A stretch of 23,389 nucleotides of DNA from Dokdonella_A sp035760865 (GCA_035760865.1 DASTSE010000205.1:1-23389), one strand, 5' to 3'. Positions 1 through 7,845 are shown, counted from the stretch's first letter. Notes: generated by a model not told the origin, from the sequence alone. Translations and numbers: made by a program.

Positions 1-268
1 AAAGCGCGGCGGCGGCGAAGCCGCGCTCGCGATCGACGAGGTCGAACCGCGCGACGAGCGCGAGTTCGAGCTGATCACCGAGATCGACGACGCGCTGCGC
101 ACGCTCGCGGCGAATGCACCACGCCGCGCGCAGGTATTCGAATGCCGCTACTTCGGCGGCCTCAACGACGACGAGACCGCGCGCGCGCTCGGCATCTCGC
201 CGCGCACCGCGCACCGCGACTGGGACGAAGCGCGCGCGTGGCTCGCCGCGGCGTTGCGCCCGGCCTGA
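1..268 (+). CDS. ECF-type RNA polymerase sigma factor, C-terminal part (5' truncated by window edge)
   Basis: This is the last 88 codons of a gene that begins before the window; the frame starts at base 2 and ends at TGA 266-268. The visible part carries sigma region 4: the segment CRYFGGLNDDETARALGIS followed by PRTAHRDWDEARAWL is the helix-turn-helix that contacts the -35 element. The FFGGLS/ETA/LGIS/TVKRDW pattern resembles the TIGR02999 / ECF43 group of sigma factors, known to be encoded near Ser/Thr kinases and in some species activated by phosphorylation rather than by an anti-sigma factor. Here the kinase gene lies 172 bp downstream on the opposite strand, tail to tail. Region 2, which would hold a regulatory phosphosite, lies outside the window. 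Sure of the sigma family, less so of the subgroup. Confidence 0.88.
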   Translation, partial: KRGGGEAALAIDEVEPRDEREFELITEIDDALRTLAANAPRRAQVFECRYFGGLNDDETARALGISPRTAHRDWDEARAWLAAALRPA

Positions 269-283
269 GCGCGCCCGCTTCCT

Positions 284-354
284 GTGGGAGCGCCGGAAGG
301 CGCGATGGCCCTGGTTGCGGTTGCAAAGAGCATCGCGGCTTCCGCCGCTCCCAC
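284..354. repeat. GTGGGAGCG-type intergenic inverted repeat
   Basis: The left arm (284-307) and right arm (331-354) are inverted copies about 24 nt long, beginning GTGGGAGCG and ending GCGATG, separated by 23 nt. The two differences lie in the small internal palindrome around CGGAAG, where they keep each arm self-complementary. The form matches the GTGGGAGCGGC...GCCGCGATG repeats common between genes in Xanthomonadaceae and relatives. It lies between two converging genes, so it could act as a bidirectional hairpin terminator, though there is no T tract. Confidence 0.7.
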
Positions 355-362
355 GACAACGA

Positions 363-444
363 GTAGGCCGGGCGCGCGCAGCGCGGCCGGCGATTGCGTG
401 GCTTGAGGGAGAGTTGCCGGCCGACCTGCGCTCGTCCGGCCTAC
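363..444. repeat. GTAGGCCGG-type inverted repeat abutting the kinase stop
   Basis: Two 29-nt arms (363-391 and 416-444) are inverted copies with about 25 of 29 positions identical, both starting GTAGGCCGG when read outward-in and ending CGGCCGGC, with a 24-nt spacer. The right arm contains the complement of the kinase stop codon (441-443), so the terminal TAG of the kinase is part of the repeat. With the preceding hairpin it fills the whole convergent gap. Confidence 0.65.
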
Positions 445-2837
445 GGCACCGCCGCGCGCGCGGCGATCAGCGGTGCGAGGGCGGGATGCTTTTCGTCGAC
501 GTGCGCGCGCATCGCGGCGATGACCGCGTCGAGCTGCGTGCGGCCGGCGGCGACATTGCCCTTCGCGATCAGCACGCGCGCCCGCACACCGCCCAGGGCG
601 AGCCGGCGCATGTCGTCGGCGGCGAGTCCGGTCGCCGCTTCGTCACCGGCGTCGAGCGCGCGGCTCGCCTCGTCGAGCCGGCCGAGTTCGCGCAGCGCGT
701 CGGCCTGCGAGCGGCGCGCGCTCGCCATCATGTAGCGCGGCGTGTCCGGCGAGGCGTCGATGATCGAGACGCTGCGTTCGAACAGCGCGAGCGCGTCGGC
801 CGGCCGCTGCTGGCGCAGGCGGATCGCACCGAGGTTGACCAGCGCAGGGATCAGCTGCGGCGAATGCGCGCCCTGCACGCGCTCGCGCCGGCCCAGCAGT
901 TCGGCGAACAGGTCGCCCGCCTCGTCGTCGCGCCCCGCGTAGGCGAGCTGCATGCCGAGTTCGTTCTGCATGAACAGTGCGTCGAGCGTGTCGGCACCGT
1001 AGCGCGCCGCCTGCGCATGGTGCGCCGCGCGCAAGGTCGCGAGCGCGTCGTCGACGTGGCCTTCGGCGCGCTCGACGAAGGCGAGCGTGACTTTCGCCTT
1101 CAGCGTCGCGGTGTCGTCGGGCCCCTTCGTCGCCATCAGCGCATCGACCGCGCGGCGTGCTTCGGCGGCGCCGCGCAACGGCGTGCCGAGCAGGCGCGCG
1201 TCGTCGGCGACGAGGTAGTCGGCGATGCCGCTGATCTCGTTCGGCCGGCCGAGCGCGGCATCGGCGCGTTCGCGCAGCGCGGCGAGGCGAGGCGCGGTCG
1301 ACAGGTCCGGATCGCGACGTTCGGCGTTCTCGACCAGGCGCAGCGTGTACTCGAGCGTGTCGCGATGGTCGCGACCGAGCGTGCGCTCGGCGGCGGCGAC
1401 GACCGCAGCGAGGATCGCCTCGGCTTCATCGAAGCGGTTGGTCGTGGTGAGGATCATGCCGCGCTCGGCGCGTGCGCGCAGATCTTCGGCACCGTCCTTC
1501 ACGAGTCCCGGCGATGCCGCCGCGCGGTCGAGCAGCGCGAGCGCGACGTCGAAGTCGCCGAACTGGTATCGCAGGTCGGCGAGCGTGGTCAGCACGCGCG
1601 CGGCGAGCGCGGGCTGCGCGGCGAAGCGGCGCTCGACGTGGCCTTCGGCGATGCGCAACGCCTCGCGCACGCTCATGTCCGGCGCATCGGGCGCGCGGTG
1701 CGACGGATTGGCGGCGTCGAACACGTCGTCGTTGAGGAAACCGAGCACCGCGTTGGCGGCCTGCGCCTGCCGTTCGGCGAGGTCGCGCTCGGCGCGCAGG
1801 CGCGCGGTGAAGTACGCCGTGCCGCCGACGAGCAGCGCGAGCGCGCAGGCGGCGAGCGCGGCACCGAACGGATGGCGCTGCAGGAAGCGCGCGGCGACGT
1901 AGCCGGTGTTGCGCGGGCGCGCGCGCACCGGGCGCCGCTCGAGGTAGGCGCGCACGTCCTCGGCGAGCGCGTCGGCGGTCGCGTAGCGTGCGCGCGGATC
2001 GGTCGCGACGGCCATGCGCACGATCGCGGCGAGGTCGGCAGGCAAGCCCGCGAGCAATGCCGCCTGAGCCGCGGCGCCTTCGGGCTGGATCTCGGTCGCG
2101 GCGGTCGCGAGCGTCGCGCGTTCCGCCTCGTCGTGGCTCGCGAGCACCGCGAGCAGTCGGCCGAGCTGGTACACGTCCGAGGCGATCGTCGGCGTCTCGC
2201 CGCGCAATTGTTCCGGACTCGCGAACTCGGGCGTGCACGCGCGCGCGACGCCCTCGTCGACTTCGCCGAGCAGCTGCGCGATGCCGAAATCGAGCAGCTT
2301 CGCGCTGAGGTCGAGGTCGACCAGCACGTTGTTCGGCTTGATGTCGCGATGGAGGATGCCGCGCGCATGCGCGAACGCGACCGCGCTGCACACTTGCAGG
2401 AACAGGCCGAGACGCCGCGCGAGCGGCAGCGCCGAGCGCACGCAGTGCACGTCGATGCGCTCGCCGTCGATGAGTTCCATCGCGAACCACGGCCGGCCGT
2501 CGCCGGTGCGGCCGCCGTCGAGCAGGCGCGCGATGTTCGGATGGCGCAGGCCGGCGAGCGCCTGGCGCTCGCGCCGGAACTGGCCCGCGCTCGCCGCGTC
2601 GGGGTGCGCGTCGCGCATCCATTTCAACGCGACCTGCTGCTCGTACTCGCCGTCGGCGCGTTCGGCGAGGTAGACGATCGCCATGCCGCCGCGCGCGAGC
2701 TCGCGCACGACGCGATACAGGCCGACCTGTTCGCCGGGCGCGAGTTCCGCCGAGCGGTCGCGCTCGCGCAGCAGCGACGCCGCGACGGCCCCCTGCAGCG
2801 CGCCGCCGGTGCGCAGCGCGTCTTCGTCGATCGCCAT
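441..2837 (-). CDS. membrane-anchored Ser/Thr protein kinase with C-terminal TPR-like sensor region
   Basis: A 798-residue Hanks-type kinase. The domain spans about residues 40-300: glycine loop ARGGMAIVYLAE (48-59, third glycine replaced by Ala), ATP-binding Lys72 in VALKW, catalytic HRDIKPNN (163-170), DFG (183-185) and activation-segment SPEQ (207-210), so all catalytic residues are present. A hydrophobic segment at about 324-344 should span the inner membrane. The following roughly 450 residues are Ala/Leu/Glu-rich helical repeats of TPR type, placed in the periplasm by this topology. The start is the ATG at 2835-2837, directly before sequence that leads into the kinase fold; the frame stays open upstream but that part is not protein-like. 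The likely partner is the ECF sigma factor encoded tail to tail. A TACACT -10-like box lies at complement 2862-2867. The partnership is inferred from family knowledge. Confidence 0.92.
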   Translation of the reverse strand: MAIDEDALRTGGALQGAVAASLLRERDRSAELAPGEQVGLYRVVRELARGGMAIVYLAERADGEYEQQVALKWMRDAHPDAASAGQFRRERQALAGLRHPNIARLLDGGRTGDGRPWFAMELIDGERIDVHCVRSALPLARRLGLFLQVCSAVAFAHARGILHRDIKPNNVLVDLDLSAKLLDFGIAQLLGEVDEGVARACTPEFASPEQLRGETPTIASDVYQLGRLLAVLASHDEAERATLATAATEIQPEGAAAQAALLAGLPADLAAIVRMAVATDPRARYATADALAEDVRAYLERRPVRARPRNTGYVAARFLQRHPFGAALAACALALLVGGTAYFTARLRAERDLAERQAQAANAVLGFLNDDVFDAANPSHRAPDAPDMSVREALRIAEGHVERRFAAQPALAARVLTTLADLRYQFGDFDVALALLDRAAASPGLVKDGAEDLRARAERGMILTTTNRFDEAEAILAAVVAAAERTLGRDHRDTLEYTLRLVENAERRDPDLSTAPRLAALRERADAALGRPNEISGIADYLVADDARLLGTPLRGAAEARRAVDALMATKGPDDTATLKAKVTLAFVERAEGHVDDALATLRAAHHAQAARYGADTLDALFMQNELGMQLAYAGRDDEAGDLFAELLGRRERVQGAHSPQLIPALVNLGAIRLRQQRPADALALFERSVSIIDASPDTPRYMMASARRSQADALRELGRLDEASRALDAGDEAATGLAADDMRRLALGGVRARVLIAKGNVAAGRTQLDAVIAAMRAHVDEKHPALAPLIAARAAVP

Positions 2838-2983
2838 GTCCGAACCCCCAGGTGCGCGCCGAGTGTACTGCGCTGCGCGCCGTACGGCGGCGTCCGCTCG
2901 TGGATGGCAAAACCGCGTGCGCTTTGCCGTGCCTTGATCCGAGGGGCCGCGCAGTGCGGCCCGCACGCCACCGGGAGACCGCC

Positions 2984-4264
2984 ATGTTCCGCCTGCACCC
3001 GCTGTTGCCGCCCGCCTTCGCCCTGCTCGCCCTCGCGCCGGCCGCACTCGCGCAAACCTGCATCGCCCCGCCCGCAGGGCGCGTGTACTGGCTCGCCGCC
3101 GACGGCGACCTCGACGACCGCGCGCGCTTCCACAACGGCAGCACCGACGGCGGCGTACCGTTCGTGCCGGGCAAGGTCGGCGAAGCCGTCAACTTCGACA
3201 GCGACGCCGACTTCGTCGCGACCGACGTCACCGACGACGAGCAGAAGCGGCTCGAGAACACGTTCACCTGGGAACTGTGGGCGCGGCCGACCGAGGCGAC
3301 GCCCGACTGCCCCGAAGCCGCAGAAGGCAACTGCTCCGGCTCCGCGCAACGCTTCGCGATCTTCCCGCTGCACGGCGATTTCAACGACGACGCCGGCGTC
3401 GGCCTCGTCATCGGCACCAACGCGATCTGCGTGAGCGAGCACGCGAGCTTCCACCTGCCGTGCCTGCTGCGCTACGAGACGACGATCAGCGACTGGGTGC
3501 ACATCGCCGTCGTGATGGAGGACCGCACGCCGCGCCTGTACGTGGACGGCGTGCTCGTGCGCACCGGCGTGCAGAGCGCGAGGGCGCACGCGTACGCGTC
3601 GTGGAACACGATCGGCAGCGGGCGCGGCCTCGGCCATTTCCGCGGCGACCTCGACGAGGTGTCGCTGTACGACCACGCGCTGACCGACGCCGAGATCGAG
3701 GGCATCTACGCCGCCGGCGGCGTCGGCAAATGCAAGCCCGCGTGCGATACCGAGCACCACGACGACGCGTTCGAGCATGCGACCGTCACCGCGAACAGCG
3801 GAATCCTGTCCAGCATTCCCGACGGCCTGTTCGGAGCGGCCAACGCATTTCCCGAAGTCGATTCGCTGCTGTTCCAGGACAACATGCCGGACGGCTTCAG
3901 CCACTCGATCGAATGGCGCACGGCTGCGCCGTTCGAACTCGACCATTTCGCGCTGTCCGCATTCGCCGGCCAGCCGCCGAACTTCCAGCGCGCGTTCCGC
4001 GACTTCAAGCTGTTCGCGCGCGACCTCGGCACGGGGCAGTTCGTGCCCGTCTACGACAGTCCCGTGCGCACGCCGTATCCGGTGGTCGGCCCCGACTACC
4101 GCCTGCACCGCTGCGCGAACCTGCGGCCACGGCTCGCGCAGGAGTTCCGCGCGCAGTTCGTGCAGCACGGCGAAGGCGCGTTCTTCGGGCCGCGCGTGAT
4201 GGAACTCGACGGCTTCGCGCCGGACCTCATCTTCGCCGACGGCCTCGAACTCGACGCGGAGTGA
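2984..4264 (+). CDS. secreted LamG-domain protein with IFADGL C-terminal tail
   Basis: A 426-residue exported protein. The start is ATG 2984 with GGGAGA (2973-2978) just upstream. Residues 1-23 form a signal peptide (hydrophobic core FALLALAPAALA, cleavage likely before Gln24). About residues 24-250 resemble a LamG/concanavalin A-like jelly roll of the LamG_3 type: VYWLAADGDLDD, TFTWELWARP, WVHIAVVMED, LYVDGVLV and LDEVSLYDHALTDAEIEGIY are the usual strand signatures. A second region of about 160 residues after a Cys pair (KCKPACD) has no family I recognise. The protein ends in LIFADGLELDAE, a short tail that resembles the end of the facing gene product. It probably works outside the cell or at the surface, binding a glycan or protein; no catalytic site is visible. 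Confidence 0.85.
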   Translation: MFRLHPLLPPAFALLALAPAALAQTCIAPPAGRVYWLAADGDLDDRARFHNGSTDGGVPFVPGKVGEAVNFDSDADFVATDVTDDEQKRLENTFTWELWARPTEATPDCPEAAEGNCSGSAQRFAIFPLHGDFNDDAGVGLVIGTNAICVSEHASFHLPCLLRYETTISDWVHIAVVMEDRTPRLYVDGVLVRTGVQSARAHAYASWNTIGSGRGLGHFRGDLDEVSLYDHALTDAEIEGIYAAGGVGKCKPACDTEHHDDAFEHATVTANSGILSSIPDGLFGAANAFPEVDSLLFQDNMPDGFSHSIEWRTAAPFELDHFALSAFAGQPPNFQRAFRDFKLFARDLGTGQFVPVYDSPVRTPYPVVGPDYRLHRCANLRPRLAQEFRAQFVQHGEGAFFGPRVMELDGFAPDLIFADGLELDAE

Positions 4265-4283
4265 CGCTCGCTTCGTCCGCACG

Positions 4284-4307
4284 GTCGCCCCGATCGCGCG
4301 GGGCGAC
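4284..4307. terminator. perfect 8-bp hairpin between converging genes
   Basis: GTCGCCCC (4284-4291) and GGGGCGAC (4300-4307) form a perfect stem with an 8-nt loop in the 55-bp gap between two converging stop codons. There is no T run, so it is at best a weak or Rho-assisted bidirectional terminator. Confidence 0.45.
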
Positions 4308-4319
4308 GCCGCCGCTGCG

Positions 4320-6692
4320 CTACGGTGCCGCGTCGAAACCGTCGCGGAAGATCACGTCGGCCTCGTCGATGCCGTTGCTCAGCGCGAACGACACGCCGCC
4401 GGCGACGCCGTTCACGTGCGCCGTGACGACGTAGTCGCCCTGCACCGCGTTGGCGCTCGCGGTCACGCTCGTGCGGCCATCCGCATCGGTGACCGCACTC
4501 GTCGACGACAGCACGGCGCTCGCGCCTTCGGCCGGCGCGGCGAACGTGACCGTCACGCCGGCGACGGGATGGCCGTACGCGTCGATGACGCGCAACGCGA
4601 GCGGATCGGCGAACGACGTGCCGACCGGCGTCGACTGCGGCGTGCCGCCGGTGACCGCGAGCGCCGCAGCCGGGAACACGACGTCGACGCCGACGCGCAG
4701 GCTCGCCGCCTTCTTCCAGCGCGGCTCGGCAAGATCCTTGGCGAGCACGCCGTCGCCGTAGAACACGCTGTCGCCGTCGTCGAACAGCAGCTGCAACACG
4801 CTGCCCAGCCCGAGCGGATCGGGCACTTCGGCGACGGACTCGAAGCTGCCGCCGGCGACATCGAGTGCGGTGAGGTCGACGCCGAGGTCGAACGGCGCGT
4901 CCTGCGGCTGGCCGGTCCATGCGTACAGGCGGAAGTCGGCCGGCGCGACGCCGGTCGCGTCGCCTGGGGGGCCTGCGATGATGAGGTACTGCCCGCTCGC
5001 ATTGCGGTCGATGCTGCGGATGCCGCGGCCGCCGAGATCGAACAGGATCGGGGCGCCGAACGTCGCCGAACCGGGCGCTCGCGAACCGGGCGCGGCGCCG
5101 GTCACGAGCGCATCGAAGTCGAGCACGGGCACGATCAGCGCCTCGTGGCGTTGCGTGGTCGGCAACTGCGGCGCGCGGAACGCAAGATAGGCCGTGCTGC
5201 CGTCCGGTGCGAGCGCGAGGCCTTCGACATTGAAGCCGGCCGACGTCTTCGAGTCGACGCCTTCGGCGCTGCTCGCGGCGAAGCCGAGCGCGTTCGCGCC
5301 GAGGCCGTGGCCGTTGCCCGCGTCCCAGGCGACGAGATCCTCGAGCAGCCAGTCGTAGCGCCCTGCGTAGGCGAACGTGGTCGCGACGCCGGCGCCGGCG
5401 AGGTCGATCGCGAATACGCGATGGCGGTTCGGGCGCACATGGAAGTTCTTCGAGTTGCTGAAGGAGCCGGTCCAGTAGCTGCGGGTGCCGGCGCGGAAGC
5501 CGCCCTCGAGATCGAGCTCGGGGTTGTCCGGATCGGTGAGCGCGAGCTCGCCGCTCGGGTCGTAGCCGCCAAACGGCAGGCCCGAATGCGTGCGGTCGTA
5601 CAGGCGCAGCACGTTCGTCTCGTCGTCGGCGACGAGCATCGTGTCGGCGTCGAGCGCGATCGTCGCCGACGCGTCGCTCGCGCCGCTGTGGAAGCGCGTC
5701 GCGGCGGGCGTCGTCGCCGGCGCCGACGCGGCATAGGCGATCGCGTAGGTGCCGGTGCGATCCTGCGCATCGGTCGCGCTCACGGTGATGGTCGCGTAGC
5801 CGACACCGTGCGGAACGATGCGCAGCTGGCGCGTCTCGCCGCCGCCTTGCAGCACGAGCCCGCTCGCGTCGACGACGGCCGGGTTGCTGCTCGCGACCGC
5901 GATCGCGAGGCTCGCCGGATCGCCGCCGCCCGGCAGTGCGAACGTGAAGCCGATGCCGGCGGTCGCGGCCGGGTCGGTCGGATCGTCGATGACGGCGCCG
6001 ACCGCGCCAGCGCTGCCGTCGGCGAGATCGAGATACGGCGAGGTCGCACCGTGATCGATCGCGACGGTCGGCCGTTCCGCGCTCGCGCACGGATCGAATG
6101 CGACCGTCGCCCGCGTACTGCGCCCAGGGCTGCCGATGTCGGCGCCGGACGAAGCCACCGATCCTTCCGCGTCGCCGACGGTCGACAGGGTCCAGTCCGC
6201 AATGACGTTCGCACCGAGCGCCGACGCGCTCGGCCACGCGCTCGCGCCGTTCGCGCGCGGGCCGCCGAGCGCGGTGTCGTCGCCGTACGCAAGGCGGTCG
6301 ACCAGTGCGTGGCCGGCGTCGTAGAGGTTGATCTCGTCGTCGCGGCCGAGGTTGTTGGTGTTGCCGCCGATCACCTTGACCGCGTCGCACAGCGACCACG
6401 CCGCGCGGAACGCCGCCGCGGTGACGCCGGCATCGGCGAGGATGACCGACTGGCCCGGCTGCACGACGCCGTAGGCGGACAGGTCCTGGCTGCCCGCGAC
6501 TTCGCTGCTGTCGTCGAAACTCCAGCCGGTCATGTCGACCGGCGTCGCGCCGACGTTGGTGAATTCGACGAACTCGCCGTTGCTGCCCGAATACATGTAT
6601 TCGGTGATGCGCATCTGCGCGACGGCAGGAGCGGCGGCGAGGGACAGCAGCGCGGCGAGCAGCGTCGCGGCATGCGCGGAACGGATGGTCAT
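4320..6692 (-). CDS. secreted modular protein: lamin-tail domain, DUF3616-like region, Ig-like domain, IFRDGF tail
   Basis: A 790-residue exported protein; the start is the ATG at 6690-6692 with a classical signal peptide (residues 1-25, ending AVAQ). Residues about 26-140 look like a lamin-tail domain (MRITEYMYSGSNGEFVEFTN, GWSFDD, DLSAYGVVQPGQSVILAD), common in bacterial extracellular proteins. The middle has a cadherin/Ig-like stretch (about 200-310) and then a large region (about 310-660) with the flavour of DUF3616-type beta-propeller proteins (MLVADDETNVLRLYD, NVEGLALAPDGSTAYLAFRAP). The end (about 670-775) is a Big_1-like Ig fold (VTFAAPAEGASAVLSS, TDADGRTSVTASANAVQGDY). The last residues are ADVIFRDGFDAAP, like the tail of the converging gene. 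No nuclease or protease motif is visible, so a surface or adhesive role is only a guess. Confidence 0.83.
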   Translation of the reverse strand: MTIRSAHAATLLAALLSLAAAPAVAQMRITEYMYSGSNGEFVEFTNVGATPVDMTGWSFDDSSEVAGSQDLSAYGVVQPGQSVILADAGVTAAAFRAAWSLCDAVKVIGGNTNNLGRDDEINLYDAGHALVDRLAYGDDTALGGPRANGASAWPSASALGANVIADWTLSTVGDAEGSVASSGADIGSPGRSTRATVAFDPCASAERPTVAIDHGATSPYLDLADGSAGAVGAVIDDPTDPAATAGIGFTFALPGGGDPASLAIAVASSNPAVVDASGLVLQGGGETRQLRIVPHGVGYATITVSATDAQDRTGTYAIAYAASAPATTPAATRFHSGASDASATIALDADTMLVADDETNVLRLYDRTHSGLPFGGYDPSGELALTDPDNPELDLEGGFRAGTRSYWTGSFSNSKNFHVRPNRHRVFAIDLAGAGVATTFAYAGRYDWLLEDLVAWDAGNGHGLGANALGFAASSAEGVDSKTSAGFNVEGLALAPDGSTAYLAFRAPQLPTTQRHEALIVPVLDFDALVTGAAPGSRAPGSATFGAPILFDLGGRGIRSIDRNASGQYLIIAGPPGDATGVAPADFRLYAWTGQPQDAPFDLGVDLTALDVAGGSFESVAEVPDPLGLGSVLQLLFDDGDSVFYGDGVLAKDLAEPRWKKAASLRVGVDVVFPAAALAVTGGTPQSTPVGTSFADPLALRVIDAYGHPVAGVTVTFAAPAEGASAVLSSTSAVTDADGRTSVTASANAVQGDYVVTAHVNGVAGGVSFALSNGIDEADVIFRDGFDAAP

Positions 6693-6763
6693 CAGCGGAA
6701 ACCCGGGCAGGCGAAGCCGCGCAGTCTCGGTCGGTACGGTGACCACGGCGTGACATGTTGGCA

Positions 6764-6772
6764 GGGGGGGGG
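6764..6772. repeat. G9 homopolymer tract upstream of the lamin-tail gene
   Basis: Nine consecutive G residues lie 71 bp upstream of the leftward start at 6692 and 14 bp before the hairpin repeat at 6787. Tracts of this length can vary by slippage and could alter promoter spacing. Confidence 0.6.
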
Positions 6773-6786
6773 CAAAGCGGAAAGAT

Positions 6787-6894
6787 TGAAACACGGAGCA
6801 CACGGAGCACACGGAGGAGAAGCTTTCAAGATGAAAATCTCTCTCGCCTTGCTTTCTCCGTGTGCTCCGTGTGCTCCGTGTGCTCCGTGTTTCA
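6787..6894. repeat. 9-nt-periodic hairpin repeat, copy A
   Basis: The left arm (6787-6816) is TGAAACACGGAG followed by two CACACGGAG units; the right arm (6856-6894) is three CTCCGTGTG units followed by CTCCGTGTTTCA. They can pair perfectly over 30 bp, the right arm having one extra 9-mer. The 39-nt loop (6817-6855), read on the minus strand, resembles the loop of the copy at 12657-12754, including AAAGCAAGGC at its start and AAGCTT near its end, so this copy is inverted relative to that one. It sits in the 331-bp gap between two diverging genes, where nothing else is evident apart from the G9 tract and a weak TAGGAT box at 6982-6987. Confidence 0.9.
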
Positions 6895-7023
6895 GGCTTT
6901 CTGTGCTTGCAGTACCGCGGCCGCACATCGAAGGTGCGCTGCAGCAATGCGAAGGCGCTCGCAGCCGCCACCGCGCAGGACTAGGATGGCCGCGCCATCC
7001 ACTGGCACAACCTGGGGTAGACC

Positions 7024-7623
7024 ATGAAGACGAAGCTATTCGCAACCTTCGCGTTCGCGTTCGCAGTCGTGGGTCCGGCCGGCGCGGAAGACGCCGCGCA
7101 ACCGAAGATGAGCAAGGAACAACAGGAAGCGGCCGATGCGTACGAGCGCATGGGCGCGGTCCGCGCCGAGCACAAGCAGCTCGAATATTTCGTCGGCGAC
7201 TGGAAGACGAAGAACACGATGTGGATGGACCCGAAGGCGCCGCCGCAGCAGAGCGAAGGCATGTCGCACAGCGAGGCGGTGTTCGGCGGCCGCTACATCG
7301 AGACGACGTTCGACGGCAACATGATGGGGCAGCCGTTCCGCGGTCGCGGCGTCATGGGCTACGACAACCTCGGCGGCAAGTTCTTCGACACGTGGTACGA
7401 CAGCATGTCGACCGGCTTCTTCATGGCGTACGGAACGTACGACAAGGCGGGCAACAGCTACACCTTCCGCGGCTCGATGGACGACCCGATGGCACCGAAG
7501 GTGAAGGTGCCCGTGCGCGCGGTCGTGCGCATCACCGATCCGACCCACTACACGTTCGAGTGGTACGAGACGCGCAAGGGCAAGGAAAGCAAGACGATGC
7601 AGATCGACTACAGCAAGCAATAG
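7024..7623 (+). CDS. secreted DUF1579 family protein
   Basis: A 199-residue protein. The start ATG 7024 is preceded by GGGGTAG as a modest ribosome binding site. Residues 1-22 are a signal peptide (KTKLFATFAFAFAVVGPAGA, then EDAAQ). After a short Gln/Glu-rich helix, residues about 55-199 are a DUF1579 domain: LEYFVGDWKTKNTMWM, FGGRYIETTFDGNMMGQPFRG, MGYDNLGGKFFDTWYDSMSTG and the closing YTFEWYE. The family is a lipocalin-like beta-barrel of unknown function, probably binding a small hydrophobic ligand in the periplasm. It stands alone, with divergent and convergent neighbours. A TAGGAT -10-like box at 6982-6987 would give a leader of about 30 nt. A more distant DUF1579-like gene occurs at 17205. 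Confidence 0.85.
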   Translation: MKTKLFATFAFAFAVVGPAGAEDAAQPKMSKEQQEAADAYERMGAVRAEHKQLEYFVGDWKTKNTMWMDPKAPPQQSEGMSHSEAVFGGRYIETTFDGNMMGQPFRGRGVMGYDNLGGKFFDTWYDSMSTGFFMAYGTYDKAGNSYTFRGSMDDPMAPKVKVPVRAVVRITDPTHYTFEWYETRKGKESKTMQIDYSKQ

Positions 7624-7629
7624 GACGGT

Positions 7630-7842
7630 CCCCGACCCGCCGATCGCGATTCGATCGCGCGGAACCGCAGGGCGGGCCCTGGCCCGCCGATCGCGACGGG
7701 CGGCCCGGCCCACCGATCGACGGACGTGTAGGGCGGGCCTTGGCCCGCCGATCGACGGACGCATCGGAGCGCAATCGGCCAGGGCTCACCCTGCGCGCAC
7801 CGATCGATCGCACGGAAAGCGGGTGGGCCGAGGCCCGCCCGC
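7630..7842. repeat. cluster of GGGCGGGCC/GGCCCGCC palindromes between converging genes
   Basis: At least two direct copies of AGGGCGGGCCYTGGCCCGCC followed by GATCG start at 7669 and 7730 (61 bp apart). Degenerate copies occur near 7630 (ACCCGCCGATCGCGA) and 7695 (GGCCCACCGATCGACGG), and a reversed palindrome lies at 7822-7842 (GTGGGCCGAGGCCCGCCC). Each copy is self-complementary, so transcripts from either side would fold into strong GC hairpins. This fills the 222-bp gap; no gene is seen in it. Confidence 0.75.
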
Positions 7843-7845
7843 AAC

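Noticed and set aside
114..3434. A very long rightward open frame antisense to the kinase gene
   Set aside because: It is Arg/Ala-rich without domains and mirrors the third-position GC of the real kinase gene on the other strand.
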